Positions 1 to 6,757 of a stretch of 13,754 bases of DNA are shown piece by piece. Position 1 is the stretch's first letter. Each line of letters opens with the position of its first letter. Source of the stretch: JACQFK01 sp964604905 (GTDB lineage: Bacteria; Planctomycetota; MHYJ01; JACPRB01); contig CAZSCC010000127.1 of the NCBI GenBank assembly GCA_964604905.1, positions 1 to 13,754 of the forward strand, written 5' to 3'. Under the pieces are notes generated by a model that did not search any database, was not told the DNA's origin, and saw nothing but the letters and a program-made list of their open reading frames with translations. The translations under genes and the position numbers were made by a program.

Positions 1-654
1 GGCGGGGTCGATGAGGTCGGCGAGGAGGCAGGCCGCCTGAGGGTCGGCGGGATCCTCGAGGATCTTCCGCCAGAGCTGGCGGCAGAGCGGCTCGTCGCAC
101 AGTTCGCCCGCGAATCCGGCGACGATGGCCCCTTCGATCACCTGGATCCGGATCGGGCGGTTCTCCGGCTCGCGGGAGACCACGTTGCCCCCCGTGAAGC
201 CCAGGTCCTCTCCCCTGACCTTCCGAAGATCGCCGACGCGGAAGAGCACGATTCCGAACAAGGCCAAGGTGTCATCCCGCGGGTCGAGGTGGAACGTGGA
301 GGTGGTGCCGCCAAGCTGGGTCAACTTGAGCAACTGCGACTGCCCTGCCTCATTGAGGATGTCCCGGTGGGCGCCGTGGAAGAAGTCCAGCGCCCGGGGA
401 TGGTTGAAGTGGCTGGGGAGCCATTTTGACGGCCCGAGGGAATTCAACAGGCCGGGAACCCGGCCCCGGATCTCGGGATCCTGGTGGTCGAGGGCCGCGA
501 GCAGGGCGGGGACGAGGGCGATCCCCTGGGAGAGGATCTCGTCGGAGGCGCGGTCCCGTTCCTCGGGCGTCGGCACTCCCAGCCTCTCGATGGCCTCCGG
601 GTGCGACTGGACGGTGAAGCAGAGAAGAACGGCCGCGAGATTCATCCATCCCAT
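1..654 (-). CDS. Partial exported hypothetical protein, HEAT-like N-terminus
   Basis: The complement of 654 down to 1 is open for 218 codons without a stop and runs off the left edge, so the C-terminus is missing. The start MGWMNLAAVLLCFTVQSHPE looks like a short signal peptide, so the product is probably exported. Residues of about 30-75 contain a stretch of the type (A)xxxLxxQGxxLVPALLAALxxxDPEIRGR followed by LLNSLG, which resembles a HEAT/ARM helical repeat as often seen in exported planctomycete proteins. The remainder is not recognised. Codon third positions are mostly G or C, as expected for a real gene here, and the overlapping plus-strand reading frames give low-complexity Arg/Pro/Ser-rich translations. 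A second in-frame ATG at 645 could also be the start; neither has a clear Shine-Dalgarno. Function unknown. Confidence 0.7.
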   Translation of the reverse strand, partial: MGWMNLAAVLLCFTVQSHPEAIERLGVPTPEERDRASDEILSQGIALVPALLAALDHQDPEIRGRVPGLLNSLGPSKWLPSHFNHPRALDFFHGAHRDILNEAGQSQLLKLTQLGGTTSTFHLDPRDDTLALFGIVLFRVGDLRKVRGEDLGFTGGNVVSREPENRPIRIQVIEGAIVAGFAGELCDEPLCRQLWRKILEDPADPQAACLLADLIDPA

Positions 655-971
655 GGAACGAACGGAACGTGCAAAGGTTCACCGTACCGCCTGTCGTCGG
701 GCCAATGAGAAAGGGTGCAACGAAGCCACCCCTGCCCCCCTTGGGAAACGGCCCGGGCCTCCGGCGCGGGCGGGCTTTGAGACCGATTCGCCCCTCCTCT
801 TCCCGCTTCTCATCCCCGTTTCAATTCATCTATCCTCCCGGAGCCTGGAATCCTACATCAAGCTGGAGATCGTGGACTTCAAGGACGCGCACAGGAAGTT
901 CCATCCCCGGGCGCAAGGGGACCTCGAGGCTCCCGGGGCGGTCCGGGTCAGCCCGTGACGGCCGGGCCGCC
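655..971. other. Gene-poor intergenic stretch
   Basis: Between the divergent left-edge gene and the promoter at 972 there is no convincing gene. It contains a 10-base palindrome GGCCCGGGCC (750-759) and a G/C-rich stretch around it. A plus-strand frame ending at the TGA at 956-958 reads as a protein-like segment (YIKLEIVDFKDAHRKFHPRA, from about 853) without a start or Shine-Dalgarno. This could be a decayed gene end or chance. No promoter for the minus-strand gene could be assigned with confidence. Confidence 0.4.
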
Positions 972-1000
972 TTGAATGCATATCCTCTTTGATATATAAT
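972..1000 (+). promoter_or_regulatory. Sigma70-type promoter of the NTase/XRE pair
   Basis: A -35 box TTGAAT (972-977; 4 of 6 to TTGACA) is separated by exactly 17 bases from a perfect -10 box TATAAT (995-1000). Transcription would begin near 1006-1008, only about 5 bases before the ATG at 1012, so the message would be leaderless or nearly so. This is an AT-rich island in otherwise GC-rich DNA and the best-formed promoter seen in the window. Confidence 0.7.
980..995. promoter_or_regulatory. Candidate XRE operator, inverted repeat
   Basis: A perfect inverted repeat ATATC-N6-GATAT lies in the promoter spacer and its right arm touches the first base of the -10 box. A repressor bound here would block RNA polymerase. 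Because the downstream pair encodes an XRE helix-turn-helix protein, autorepression at this site is a natural inference. The arms are short (5 bases), so chance is possible. Confidence 0.4.
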
Positions 1001-1011
1001 AAGGCCAAGCG

Positions 1012-1473
1012 ATGCTTCCTGAGCTGACGAGAGAGGGAATGCTGCCCCCGGGTATCCACGAGACGACCGTCGAGGAGATCCGGCGACGGTTCGGGTCAGG
1101 AAACTCGGTCCGCAGCCGCCTCATGAAGGGATTGGAGGCGGTCCTCCGGATGGCGAGGAAAGTGGGGGCGAGCCTGCTGTACCTGGATGGAAGCTTCGTG
1201 ACGGACAAGAAGGAGCCGGGGGACTGGGACGCGGCGCTCCTCCTGCCGGCGGGCGCCAGGATCGGCTCAAAGGAAGCCATCGCCTTGGCCGACCGCCCCG
1301 AGGTCAGGAAGCGATACGGCGGAGATCTCTTCACGATGATGGATGAAGACACGGAGGTCCTTGTCCACTATGTGGAGAGGGTCTTCGTGCATGATCGGAA
1401 TGGCAGGGAAAAGGGCCTGGTCCTTCTGAGGCTCAGGGCAAAGGAGATGCAGCATGGGATTGATCAAGAGTGA
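1012..1473 (+). CDS. DUF6932-like nucleotidyltransferase-fold protein
   Basis: This 153-residue protein carries a minimal nucleotidyltransferase signature: LDGSFVT (58-64) followed by GDWD with the acidic pair D71 and D73, i.e. the GS...DxD pattern of the pol-beta NTase superfamily. The N-terminus LTREGMLPPGIHETTVEEI matches what I recall of the DUF6932 family (xG.LPPGIH...), which supports the ATG at 1012 over the one at 1039. The Shine-Dalgarno is weak, and the upstream promoter predicts a nearly leaderless mRNA. The next gene overlaps its last 20 bases, so the two are translated together. Minimal NTases next to a helix-turn-helix gene are usually parts of toxin-antitoxin or abortive-infection modules, so this is likely the effector or modifying partner. 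The specific activity (nucleotide transfer to RNA or protein) is inference. Confidence 0.75.
   Translation: MLPELTREGMLPPGIHETTVEEIRRRFGSGNSVRSRLMKGLEAVLRMARKVGASLLYLDGSFVTDKKEPGDWDAALLLPAGARIGSKEAIALADRPEVRKRYGGDLFTMMDEDTEVLVHYVERVFVHDRNGREKGLVLLRLRAKEMQHGIDQE
1441..1446 (+). promoter_or_regulatory. Shine-Dalgarno fixing the start of the XRE gene
   Basis: AAGGAG lies 7 bases before the ATG at 1454, inside the end of the upstream gene. It is a strong site and shows that the 20-base overlap is real. Confidence 0.8.
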
Positions 1474-1906
1474 TCGGCAACTCGCCATCACCCGCCGGAC
1501 GCTCGGGGAGCTCGAAGCCGCGGTGAAAAAGCTCAGGGCCAAGTACAAGGGACAGGCGCTTCGGCTCTTCACATCGGGCCCGCTGGGCATGGTCGAGCAG
1601 CTCGAGGGGGAGATCCGGGAGTACTTGTGGCTCAAGAAGGCGACCCCCGCGCAGGTGATGAAGCAGTACGCCCTCGTTCGAATCGAGGATATCGGACCGT
1701 TCCTTGCGAGGTTGAGGATCGCGTCGGGGCTCACGCAGGAGGAACTGGCGCGCCGAATGGGGTCCAAGCAGCCGGACATTGCGCGTTTGGAAGACACCGA
1801 CTACCAGGGTTACACCGCGAGCACGCTCAAGGCCGTGGCCAAGGTGCTGGGCGTAGAGATCATGATAGCGGCACGGAAAGTCGGGCGCCCCAGGCGCGTG
1901 GGATAA
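1454..1906 (+). CDS. XRE-family helix-turn-helix protein, probable antitoxin/regulator
   Basis: The 150-residue product has an N-terminal helical segment (about 1-75, starting MGLIKSDRQLAITRRTLGEL) and a C-terminal XRE/Cro-type DNA-binding domain (about 80-140). In the latter, LTQEELARRM (93-102) is the first helix of the HTH and SKQPDIARLE (104-113) the recognition helix, followed by TLKAVAKVLGVEI. The layout, helical extension plus C-terminal HTH, resembles HigA-type antitoxins. It overlaps the nucleotidyltransferase-like gene by 20 bases, so the pair is co-transcribed, and the product probably represses the promoter at 972-1000. A hand count of bases 1441-1500 gives 34/60 G+C, lower than the neighbouring genes appear, which fits an acquired accessory module. 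No terminator is obvious after the stop. Confidence 0.8.
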   Translation: MGLIKSDRQLAITRRTLGELEAAVKKLRAKYKGQALRLFTSGPLGMVEQLEGEIREYLWLKKATPAQVMKQYALVRIEDIGPFLARLRIASGLTQEELARRMGSKQPDIARLEDTDYQGYTASTLKAVAKVLGVEIMIAARKVGRPRRVG

Positions 1907-2033
1907 CAGGCTTCAAGGCGAAGATCGCGCCCGCAAGACCTATCTCGCTTTACGCGTGTCAACCTCGTAGTGGAGCGACGCAATGCTCCTCGCCCCGCGC
2001 GGCCTCGAGCGAAAGCAGTACACGGTCGGATTC

Positions 2034-2040
2034 AAGGAGG
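2034..2040 (+). promoter_or_regulatory. Shine-Dalgarno fixing the start at 2046
   Basis: AAGGAGG lies 5 bases before the ATG at 2046 and directly precedes a signal peptide. The in-frame ATG at 1983 has no such site and would put 21 polar residues in front of the signal, so 2046 is the likely start. Confidence 0.8.
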
Positions 2041-2045
2041 GACCC

Positions 2046-4664
2046 ATGCTCCACGCGATCCTCTTGCTGTCCGCGCTCCTCCAGGAGACGATCTGGGTCG
2101 AGGCCGAGCACCTTCAGGGTGTGAAGGGCTACTGCTGGCCCGCCGGGCCCAAGCCGGTGACCGACGGCCACTGGGGCATCTCCGGCCCCGGATGGGCGGC
2201 CGAGTGGACCCAGGGCGGAGAGTCGAACTTCATGTCGATCGCCTGCGGCGCCGGCGACGACAAGGCGGCCGCGTCGCTCGAGATCGAGGTCCCGGCGGGG
2301 GGGACGTACCGCGTCTGGGTCCGCTACCGCGACAACCGCGAGGCCTCCAGCCGGTTCCAGGTGCGCCTGGGCGGCACGCTCCTCACCTACGGGGCCACCC
2401 CGCGCGTGGAGGAGGACAACGAGCTCAAGCTCTACTGGGACTGGGCGTTCGCGTGGGAGCCGCACGAGGCGAAGCTCGCGAAGGGGAGGGTCAAGCTGGA
2501 ACTTCTTTCCTCATTCGCCGAGAAGCAGTGCAGGCAGGTCGACTGCATCGTTCTCACCACCGACGCCGCCTATGCACCCCGCATCAAGGAGCGGCCGAGG
2601 CATCCGACCCGCGCGGTTCTCGACGCGATGGCGAGAGGGATCGATCCGAAGCTGGAGCCCCTGGCGCGGAAGGCCGCGGCGACGAAGCCGCCCGACGCGT
2701 GGACGCCCAAGACCTTCCGGGACAAGGGCTTTCTCTACCTGTGGAACATGGGTCACACGAAGTGGGCGGGGGAGGATCCCCAGCGGGTGCCGTTCCCGTA
2801 CCACGTGAGCGACAAGGACGTCCGCGAGGCCTTCGAGAAGAAGTACGCCGGGGCCGCGGAGGTGCCGATCTTCTCCGACCCGCGCATCGTCCCGACCTTC
2901 CACGGATCGGGACCGAAGATCCTGGACGACGCGAGGTTCCTCAAGTGGCTGGACGCCCATCCGGACCGGGCGTGGGCGATGATGATGAACTACGCGCCCG
3001 ACCAGCCCGTCTCCGACGCCGTGCGGGAGAGCTTCCTCAAGTACCGCGAGCGCTTCGTGGGGAGCATCGCGGGGGAGAGCCTCGGGTACTTCTATGTGAA
3101 GGACGAGGTCATGAAGGCCGCGACGGCGAACGCGAAGACCCGGCGCGAGCTCCTCGCCGCGTTCGCCCCGGTGACGCTCGCGGCGAACGCCGAGAAGTAC
3201 CGGAAGGTCTTCGGACAGGAGTGGCCCGACGCCTACCGCGACGTGATCCCCTGCGAGTCGATCAGCATGACCGCGTTCGCGCCGCTCTGCTATTCCTGGG
3301 GGGCGCGCACGGTGGGCTACGAGTCGTCGGCCATCACCTCGGGGCTCCTCTCGCTCCGCATGGCCTTCCTCCGGGGCGCGGCCCGGCAGGCGGGAGGCCT
3401 GACCGCGACCTACCGCTCGTGCAACTTCGGCGACGCCTCGACGATCTTCAGCGAGACCCAGAGCTTCACGAAGCCCAAGAACATCCTCGACAACTTCTAC
3501 TCCGTCTACTCGGGCGCGGGGATGACCTGGTACAAGATGGACCTCTGGCACCAGTACATGAGCGGGTCGTCGATGTTCTACCACGAGCAGGGCTTCGACG
3601 AGTTCTGGATCCCAGGCGGGACGGGCGCGGCGGGCGTCAAGGAGGTCCAGCTCTCCCCCAAAGGGAAGCTCGTCGACCGCTTCCTCCGCGTGACCGCGAA
3701 GAACCGCGACCGCGGCGTCCCCTTCACGCCGGTGGCGTTCCTGCTGGACTACGCGCACGGCTGGGATCCCGCGCCCTTCCAGCCCCACGCGTTCGGCGAC
3801 GCCGGGAAGCGGCCCGACCTGACGCTCTACGGGGACCACGAGCAGCAGCTCCGCGAGTACTTCTGGACCGCCTATCACCCGATCGGCCCTCGCAGCGAGG
3901 AGCCGATCACCGCGACCAACGAGGTCTACGTGCCGGGCGTCTTCGGCGACATCTTCGACGTCATCACCGCACATCCCGACCTGAAGCGCTGGACGACCCT
4001 TCCGACCTACCCGGTCGTGATCGCCGCGGGGGACCTCGAGCTCACGGCGGAGGAAGGGAAGCGGCTGGCGGAGTACGTCGAGAAGGGCGGGACGCTCGTG
4101 GTGGCGGACGGCCACGTGAGCGGGGCGTTCGAGCTCCCGAAAATGGGCGCGGTCGAAGAGGCGGTCGAGCTGGAGTGGATGGGGAGGAAGGTCGCCTCGC
4201 AGCGCTTCCGCTTCCGCCCGCTCGAGGGGGGGAGGCCGCTGGCGACGTCGGGGGGGAAGGTCGTGTGCGCGGCATACGATCGCGGGGAGGGCCGGCTCAT
4301 CGTGCTCTCGGTTCCGCGCGGGCTCGGGATCGACCGCGCCGCGGTCCCCGTCTTGCCGCATCTCATGGCCCACCTGACCCGCGGCCTCATGCCGGTCGAG
4401 GTGTCGGGCGGCGTCGAGTGGCTGGTCAACCGGACCGCGACGGGCTGGATCGTGACGCTCCTCAATCCCGCGGGCCAGTCGAAGCCCCAGCAGGGGATCA
4501 CGCCGACCGATTTCCGGGAGAATCGGACGGTGACGATCCGCTCGACGTCGCCGATCGGTTCGGCGTCGGACTGGCTGTTCCCCGATGAGAAGCTCCAGCC
4601 GAAGGGGAACGTCCTCGAACTGGTCGTCCCGGCGGGCGGCGTGCGGATCGTTGAGCTCCGGTAG
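2046..4664 (+). CDS. Exported carbohydrate-binding/glycosidase-like protein
   Basis: The 872-residue product begins with a short hydrophobic signal (MLHAILLLSALLQ). Residues of about 16-172 run from IWVEAEHLQGV to VDCIVLTTD. This is the usual beginning and end of a jelly-roll carbohydrate-binding domain (CBM6/35-like), with the central VPAGGTYRVWVRYRD. The middle (about 230-640) is rich in aromatic and acidic residues and looks like a glycosidase-type barrel. E344 in AGESLGYFYVKDE and E514 in FYHEQGFDEFW are candidate acid/base and nucleophile, by inference only. Residues of about 655-700 (YPVVIAAGDLELTAEEGKRL to VEKGGTLVVADG) resemble the glutamine-amidotransferase-like domain found after the barrel in GH42-type enzymes, and the end is a beta-rich domain. 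It probably acts on a polysaccharide outside the cytoplasm; the substrate cannot be read. It stands alone, convergent with the deacylase gene. Confidence 0.75.
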   Translation: MLHAILLLSALLQETIWVEAEHLQGVKGYCWPAGPKPVTDGHWGISGPGWAAEWTQGGESNFMSIACGAGDDKAAASLEIEVPAGGTYRVWVRYRDNREASSRFQVRLGGTLLTYGATPRVEEDNELKLYWDWAFAWEPHEAKLAKGRVKLELLSSFAEKQCRQVDCIVLTTDAAYAPRIKERPRHPTRAVLDAMARGIDPKLEPLARKAAATKPPDAWTPKTFRDKGFLYLWNMGHTKWAGEDPQRVPFPYHVSDKDVREAFEKKYAGAAEVPIFSDPRIVPTFHGSGPKILDDARFLKWLDAHPDRAWAMMMNYAPDQPVSDAVRESFLKYRERFVGSIAGESLGYFYVKDEVMKAATANAKTRRELLAAFAPVTLAANAEKYRKVFGQEWPDAYRDVIPCESISMTAFAPLCYSWGARTVGYESSAITSGLLSLRMAFLRGAARQAGGLTATYRSCNFGDASTIFSETQSFTKPKNILDNFYSVYSGAGMTWYKMDLWHQYMSGSSMFYHEQGFDEFWIPGGTGAAGVKEVQLSPKGKLVDRFLRVTAKNRDRGVPFTPVAFLLDYAHGWDPAPFQPHAFGDAGKRPDLTLYGDHEQQLREYFWTAYHPIGPRSEEPITATNEVYVPGVFGDIFDVITAHPDLKRWTTLPTYPVVIAAGDLELTAEEGKRLAEYVEKGGTLVVADGHVSGAFELPKMGAVEEAVELEWMGRKVASQRFRFRPLEGGRPLATSGGKVVCAAYDRGEGRLIVLSVPRGLGIDRAAVPVLPHLMAHLTRGLMPVEVSGGVEWLVNRTATGWIVTLLNPAGQSKPQQGITPTDFRENRTVTIRSTSPIGSASDWLFPDEKLQPKGNVLELVVPAGGVRIVELR

Positions 4665-4681
4665 CTCGGCCCCTCAGGGCC
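4653..4681. terminator. Candidate bidirectional hairpins between convergent genes
   Basis: Two adjacent stem-loops span the stop of the glycosidase-like gene and the 18-base gap to the deacylase stop: GAGCT-CCGGT-AGCTC (4653-4667) and GGCCC-CTCA-GGGCC (4668-4681). They could act on both converging transcripts. Neither is followed by a T run, so intrinsic termination is uncertain. Confidence 0.35.
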
Positions 4682-4682
4682 T

Positions 4683-6137
4683 CTACTCCCGGATCGGCCC
4701 GCGAGCGGCGCGGCCGGGGAGGGCGGCCTGTAGCTTCCCCGCCTGCACGACCGGCACGCCGTTGACCAGCACCCAGGCGAATCCCTCCGACGGGATCGTC
4801 GGGGCCTCGTAGGTCGAGCGGTCGATCACCTTCGCCGCGTCGAAGACCGACAGGTCGGCGTCGGCTCCCACCTGCACGCGACCCTTCCGCGTGAACATCG
4901 GCGCGTGGCGCTCGAGGCGCTGCGCCGGACCGAGCGACATCTTCCGCAGCGCCTCCATGAGGGTGAGGACCTTCTGCTCGCGGACGAAGCGCCCCAGGAT
5001 CCGAGCGTAGGTCCCCGAACAGCGCGGGTGGCCCACCTTCTTGACGGGGTCCCAGATCCCGTCGCTCCCTACCAGGACGTGCGGGTGGGCGAGCGCGGAG
5101 GTGACCGCGATCTCGGGGATCGAGAAGATGACCGCGTAGCCGTCGGTCTTCCGGTACTTCTCGAACGTCTCGGCCGTGAGCCGCTCGCCGGTGGCGGGCC
5201 AGAGGATGTCCTTGTAGTCGATCTCGAGCGACGCGCGCCAGTCGCCGTCGAAGACGCCGGAGTTGAGCTTCGTCATCCCCGCGAAGTAGGGGTAGACCTC
5301 CGCGGTGACGTCGAGCCCGCGCTGGCGCGCCTCGGAGACCATCTGGAGGTGGCGGGGGGTCGCGGCGACGCTGGTCGAGTGGATGTGGACGATGTGGAGC
5401 GGCGCGCCGCTGACGGCGGCGGCGGCGATCACCTCTTCCATCGCCTGCGTGCTGTTGTTGGGCTCCTTCCGTCCGTTGTGGCGCATGTGGACGTGGCACG
5501 ACGCGCCGAACTCGGCCGCGACGCGGAAGGCCTCGAGGATCTCCCAGCGCGCGGCCGCGCCCGTGTACTGGATGCCGAATCCCATCGAGACCGCGCCGCG
5601 TCGGAGGCCGTGGCGGAGCCGCTTCTTGATCTCGTCCAACTGCGCGTCGCTCGCCTGCTGCGTGTTCGCCTTGTCGGTCGTCTGGGGGAGGAAGTCCGCC
5701 TTGTCGCCCATGACCGCCATCCGGACGGGGATGTGGCCGATCGAGACCCCGAAGTGGACCGCCGACTTCCCCTCGCGCTCTGCGTACCACGCGTCGACCT
5801 CGGCGGTGCCGACTTCGAGCTCGAGGGCGGTCGTCACGCCGTCCTGCGCCTTGAGTGCGTAGTTCTCGGGGTCCTGCCCGTGGGAGTGGAGGTCGATGAA
5901 GCCGGGCGCGACCACGAGGCCCCGGGCGTCGATCGTCCGGGCGCCGACGATCGCGGCCGTCGTGACCTCGCGGATCGTCCCGGCCGTGATCCCGACGTTT
6001 CGGACGGCGTCGAGCCCGGTCTCGGGGTCCATGACGCGGCCGTTGAGGATCACGAGGTCGAAGCCGCCGCCGGTGCCGGAGGCGGGCGGCGCCTGGCAGC
6101 CGGCGAGGAGCGCGAGGGCGCAGAGGAGGTGTTTCAT
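4683..6137 (-). CDS. Lipoprotein amidohydrolase, N-acyl-D-amino-acid/D-glutamate deacylase type
   Basis: The 484-residue product starts with a lipoprotein signal (MKHLLCALALLAGC, lipobox LAGC, lipidated Cys14), so it should sit on a membrane facing outwards. The rest is a complete metal-dependent amidohydrolase. FDLVILNGRVMDPETG opens the small beta domain, GFIDLHSHGQD gives the H84-x-H86 metal site, and HVHMRH (215-220) and HIVHIH (248-253) supply further histidines. GSDG gives the catalytic Asp359, and HPRCSGTYARILG (370-382) is typical of D-aminoacylases. The GVTTALELEVG segment (100-110) has Glu where classical D-aminoacylases have the metal-binding Cys of GNCG, as in the proteins often annotated D-glutamate deacylase. 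The likely reaction is hydrolysis of N-acyl-D-amino acids to the free amino acid. It is divergent, by 61 bases, from an exported RidA and an amino-acid permease operon, which fits amino-acid salvage. Confidence 0.85.
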   Translation of the reverse strand: MKHLLCALALLAGCQAPPASGTGGGFDLVILNGRVMDPETGLDAVRNVGITAGTIREVTTAAIVGARTIDARGLVVAPGFIDLHSHGQDPENYALKAQDGVTTALELEVGTAEVDAWYAEREGKSAVHFGVSIGHIPVRMAVMGDKADFLPQTTDKANTQQASDAQLDEIKKRLRHGLRRGAVSMGFGIQYTGAAARWEILEAFRVAAEFGASCHVHMRHNGRKEPNNSTQAMEEVIAAAAVSGAPLHIVHIHSTSVAATPRHLQMVSEARQRGLDVTAEVYPYFAGMTKLNSGVFDGDWRASLEIDYKDILWPATGERLTAETFEKYRKTDGYAVIFSIPEIAVTSALAHPHVLVGSDGIWDPVKKVGHPRCSGTYARILGRFVREQKVLTLMEALRKMSLGPAQRLERHAPMFTRKGRVQVGADADLSVFDAAKVIDRSTYEAPTIPSEGFAWVLVNGVPVVQAGKLQAALPGRAARGPIRE

Positions 6138-6198
6138 AGAGGACTACTCTACGCGCCGCGTGACATCTCGGCCATTGTTTGATAGAAGGGGAGGGCCC

Positions 6199-6633
6199 AT
6201 GAGAATCGCCGTCGCCGTCCTGCTGCTACTGACCGGTTGCGCCGCGGAGGGATCCATGAGAACGCCGATCCAGACCGACAAGGCCCCGAAGCCCATCGGC
6301 CCGTATTCCCAGGGCATCCTGTCGGGGGACTTCATCTTCGTCGCGGGGCAGGGCTGCGCGAACCCGGCGACGGGGAAGCTCGAGCTGGGGGACGTCACGT
6401 CGGAGACGAAGCGCACGTTCGAGAACGTCAAGGCGATCCTCGAGGCGGCCGGCTCCTCGATGGACAAGGTCGTCAAGTGCAACGTCTACCTCCGCGACAT
6501 CAAGGACTTCGCGGCGATGAACGAGGTGTACAAGACCTACTTCAGCGCCCCGTATCCTGCGCGCACCACGATCCAGGCGGGCGCGCTCCCGGGCGGCATC
6601 GCGGTCGAGATCGAGTGCATCGCCCGTAAATGA
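6199..6633 (+). CDS. RidA-family (YjgF/YER057c/UK114) protein with lipoprotein signal
   Basis: From the ATG at 6199, preceded by GGAGG (6190-6194), the product has 144 residues. It begins MRIAVAVLLLLTGC with a lipobox LTGC (Cys14), followed by a full RidA domain (about 20-144): APKPIGPYSQGI, then FVAGQG, then VYLRDIKDFAAMNEVYKTYF, then PARTTIQAGALP with the conserved Arg122 that binds the carboxylate, and a VEIEC ending. RidA proteins hydrolyse reactive enamines/imines made by PLP enzymes and are normally cytosolic trimers. A lipidated, exported form is unusual. An internal ATG at 6256 with its own GGAGG could make a cytosolic version. It is divergent from the lipoprotein deacylase, suggesting that both work in the same outer compartment. 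The downstream paralogue at 8750 is very similar in its second half. Confidence 0.85.
   Translation: MRIAVAVLLLLTGCAAEGSMRTPIQTDKAPKPIGPYSQGILSGDFIFVAGQGCANPATGKLELGDVTSETKRTFENVKAILEAAGSSMDKVVKCNVYLRDIKDFAAMNEVYKTYFSAPYPARTTIQAGALPGGIAVEIECIARK
6246..6258 (+). promoter_or_regulatory. Internal Shine-Dalgarno and second start inside the exported RidA
   Basis: GGAGG (6246-6250) stands 5 bases before an in-frame ATG (6256-6258). This Met20 aligns exactly with Met1 of the cytosolic RidA at 8750, so it may be the ancestral start, still usable for an unsecreted form of 125 residues. Confidence 0.5.
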
Positions 6634-6757
6634 TTCACCCCAGAGGCACGGAGAACACCGAGAAGAGAATCCGTTGAAGTGTCTTCGGCCCGCAGGGGAT
6701 TCCGGGGTTAAAGGAAGAGGGTTCTTCTCTGTGTCCTCGGTGTCTCCGTGGTGAATG
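6633..6757. repeat. Dispersed imperfect inverted-repeat element
   Basis: The gap between the exported RidA and the permease is filled by an element with imperfect inverted arms of about 35 bases. The left arm is about 6633-6669 (ATTCACCCCAGAGGCACGGA...) and the right arm about 6722-6756, whose complement reads ATTCACCACGGAGACACCGA... The centre includes a run from CCCGCAGGGG to AAAGGAAGAGG. From memory this belongs to the 'ttcaccacggagacacggagaacacagagaag' repeats scattered through many environmental genomes, whose spurious translations contain HGDTEDTEK. No transposase is encoded, so it is a non-autonomous MITE/REP-like element. Its left arm touches the RidA stop codon and its right arm contains the GTG start of the permease. 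Confidence 0.8.

Noticed and set aside
125..958. Long plus-strand open frame of 277 codons
   Set aside because: Its translation is Arg/Ser/Pro-rich with no recognisable domain for most of its length, and it lies opposite a better frame with a signal peptide and HEAT-like pattern on the minus strand.
1913..1925. Small hairpin CTTC-AAGGC-GAAG after the XRE gene as a terminator
   Set aside because: A four-pair stem without a T run is too weak to call.
1970..4588. 872-codon plus-strand frame overlapping the glycosidase-like gene
   Set aside because: It is a shifted shadow of the gene at 2046; the translation is Arg/Gly/Ala-rich low complexity without a signal peptide or domain.
6138..6198. Promoters in the 61-base divergent gap between the deacylase and RidA genes
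   Set aside because: GTGACA followed 15 bases later by GATAGA is the best plus-strand match and is poor; nothing convincing was seen for the minus strand.
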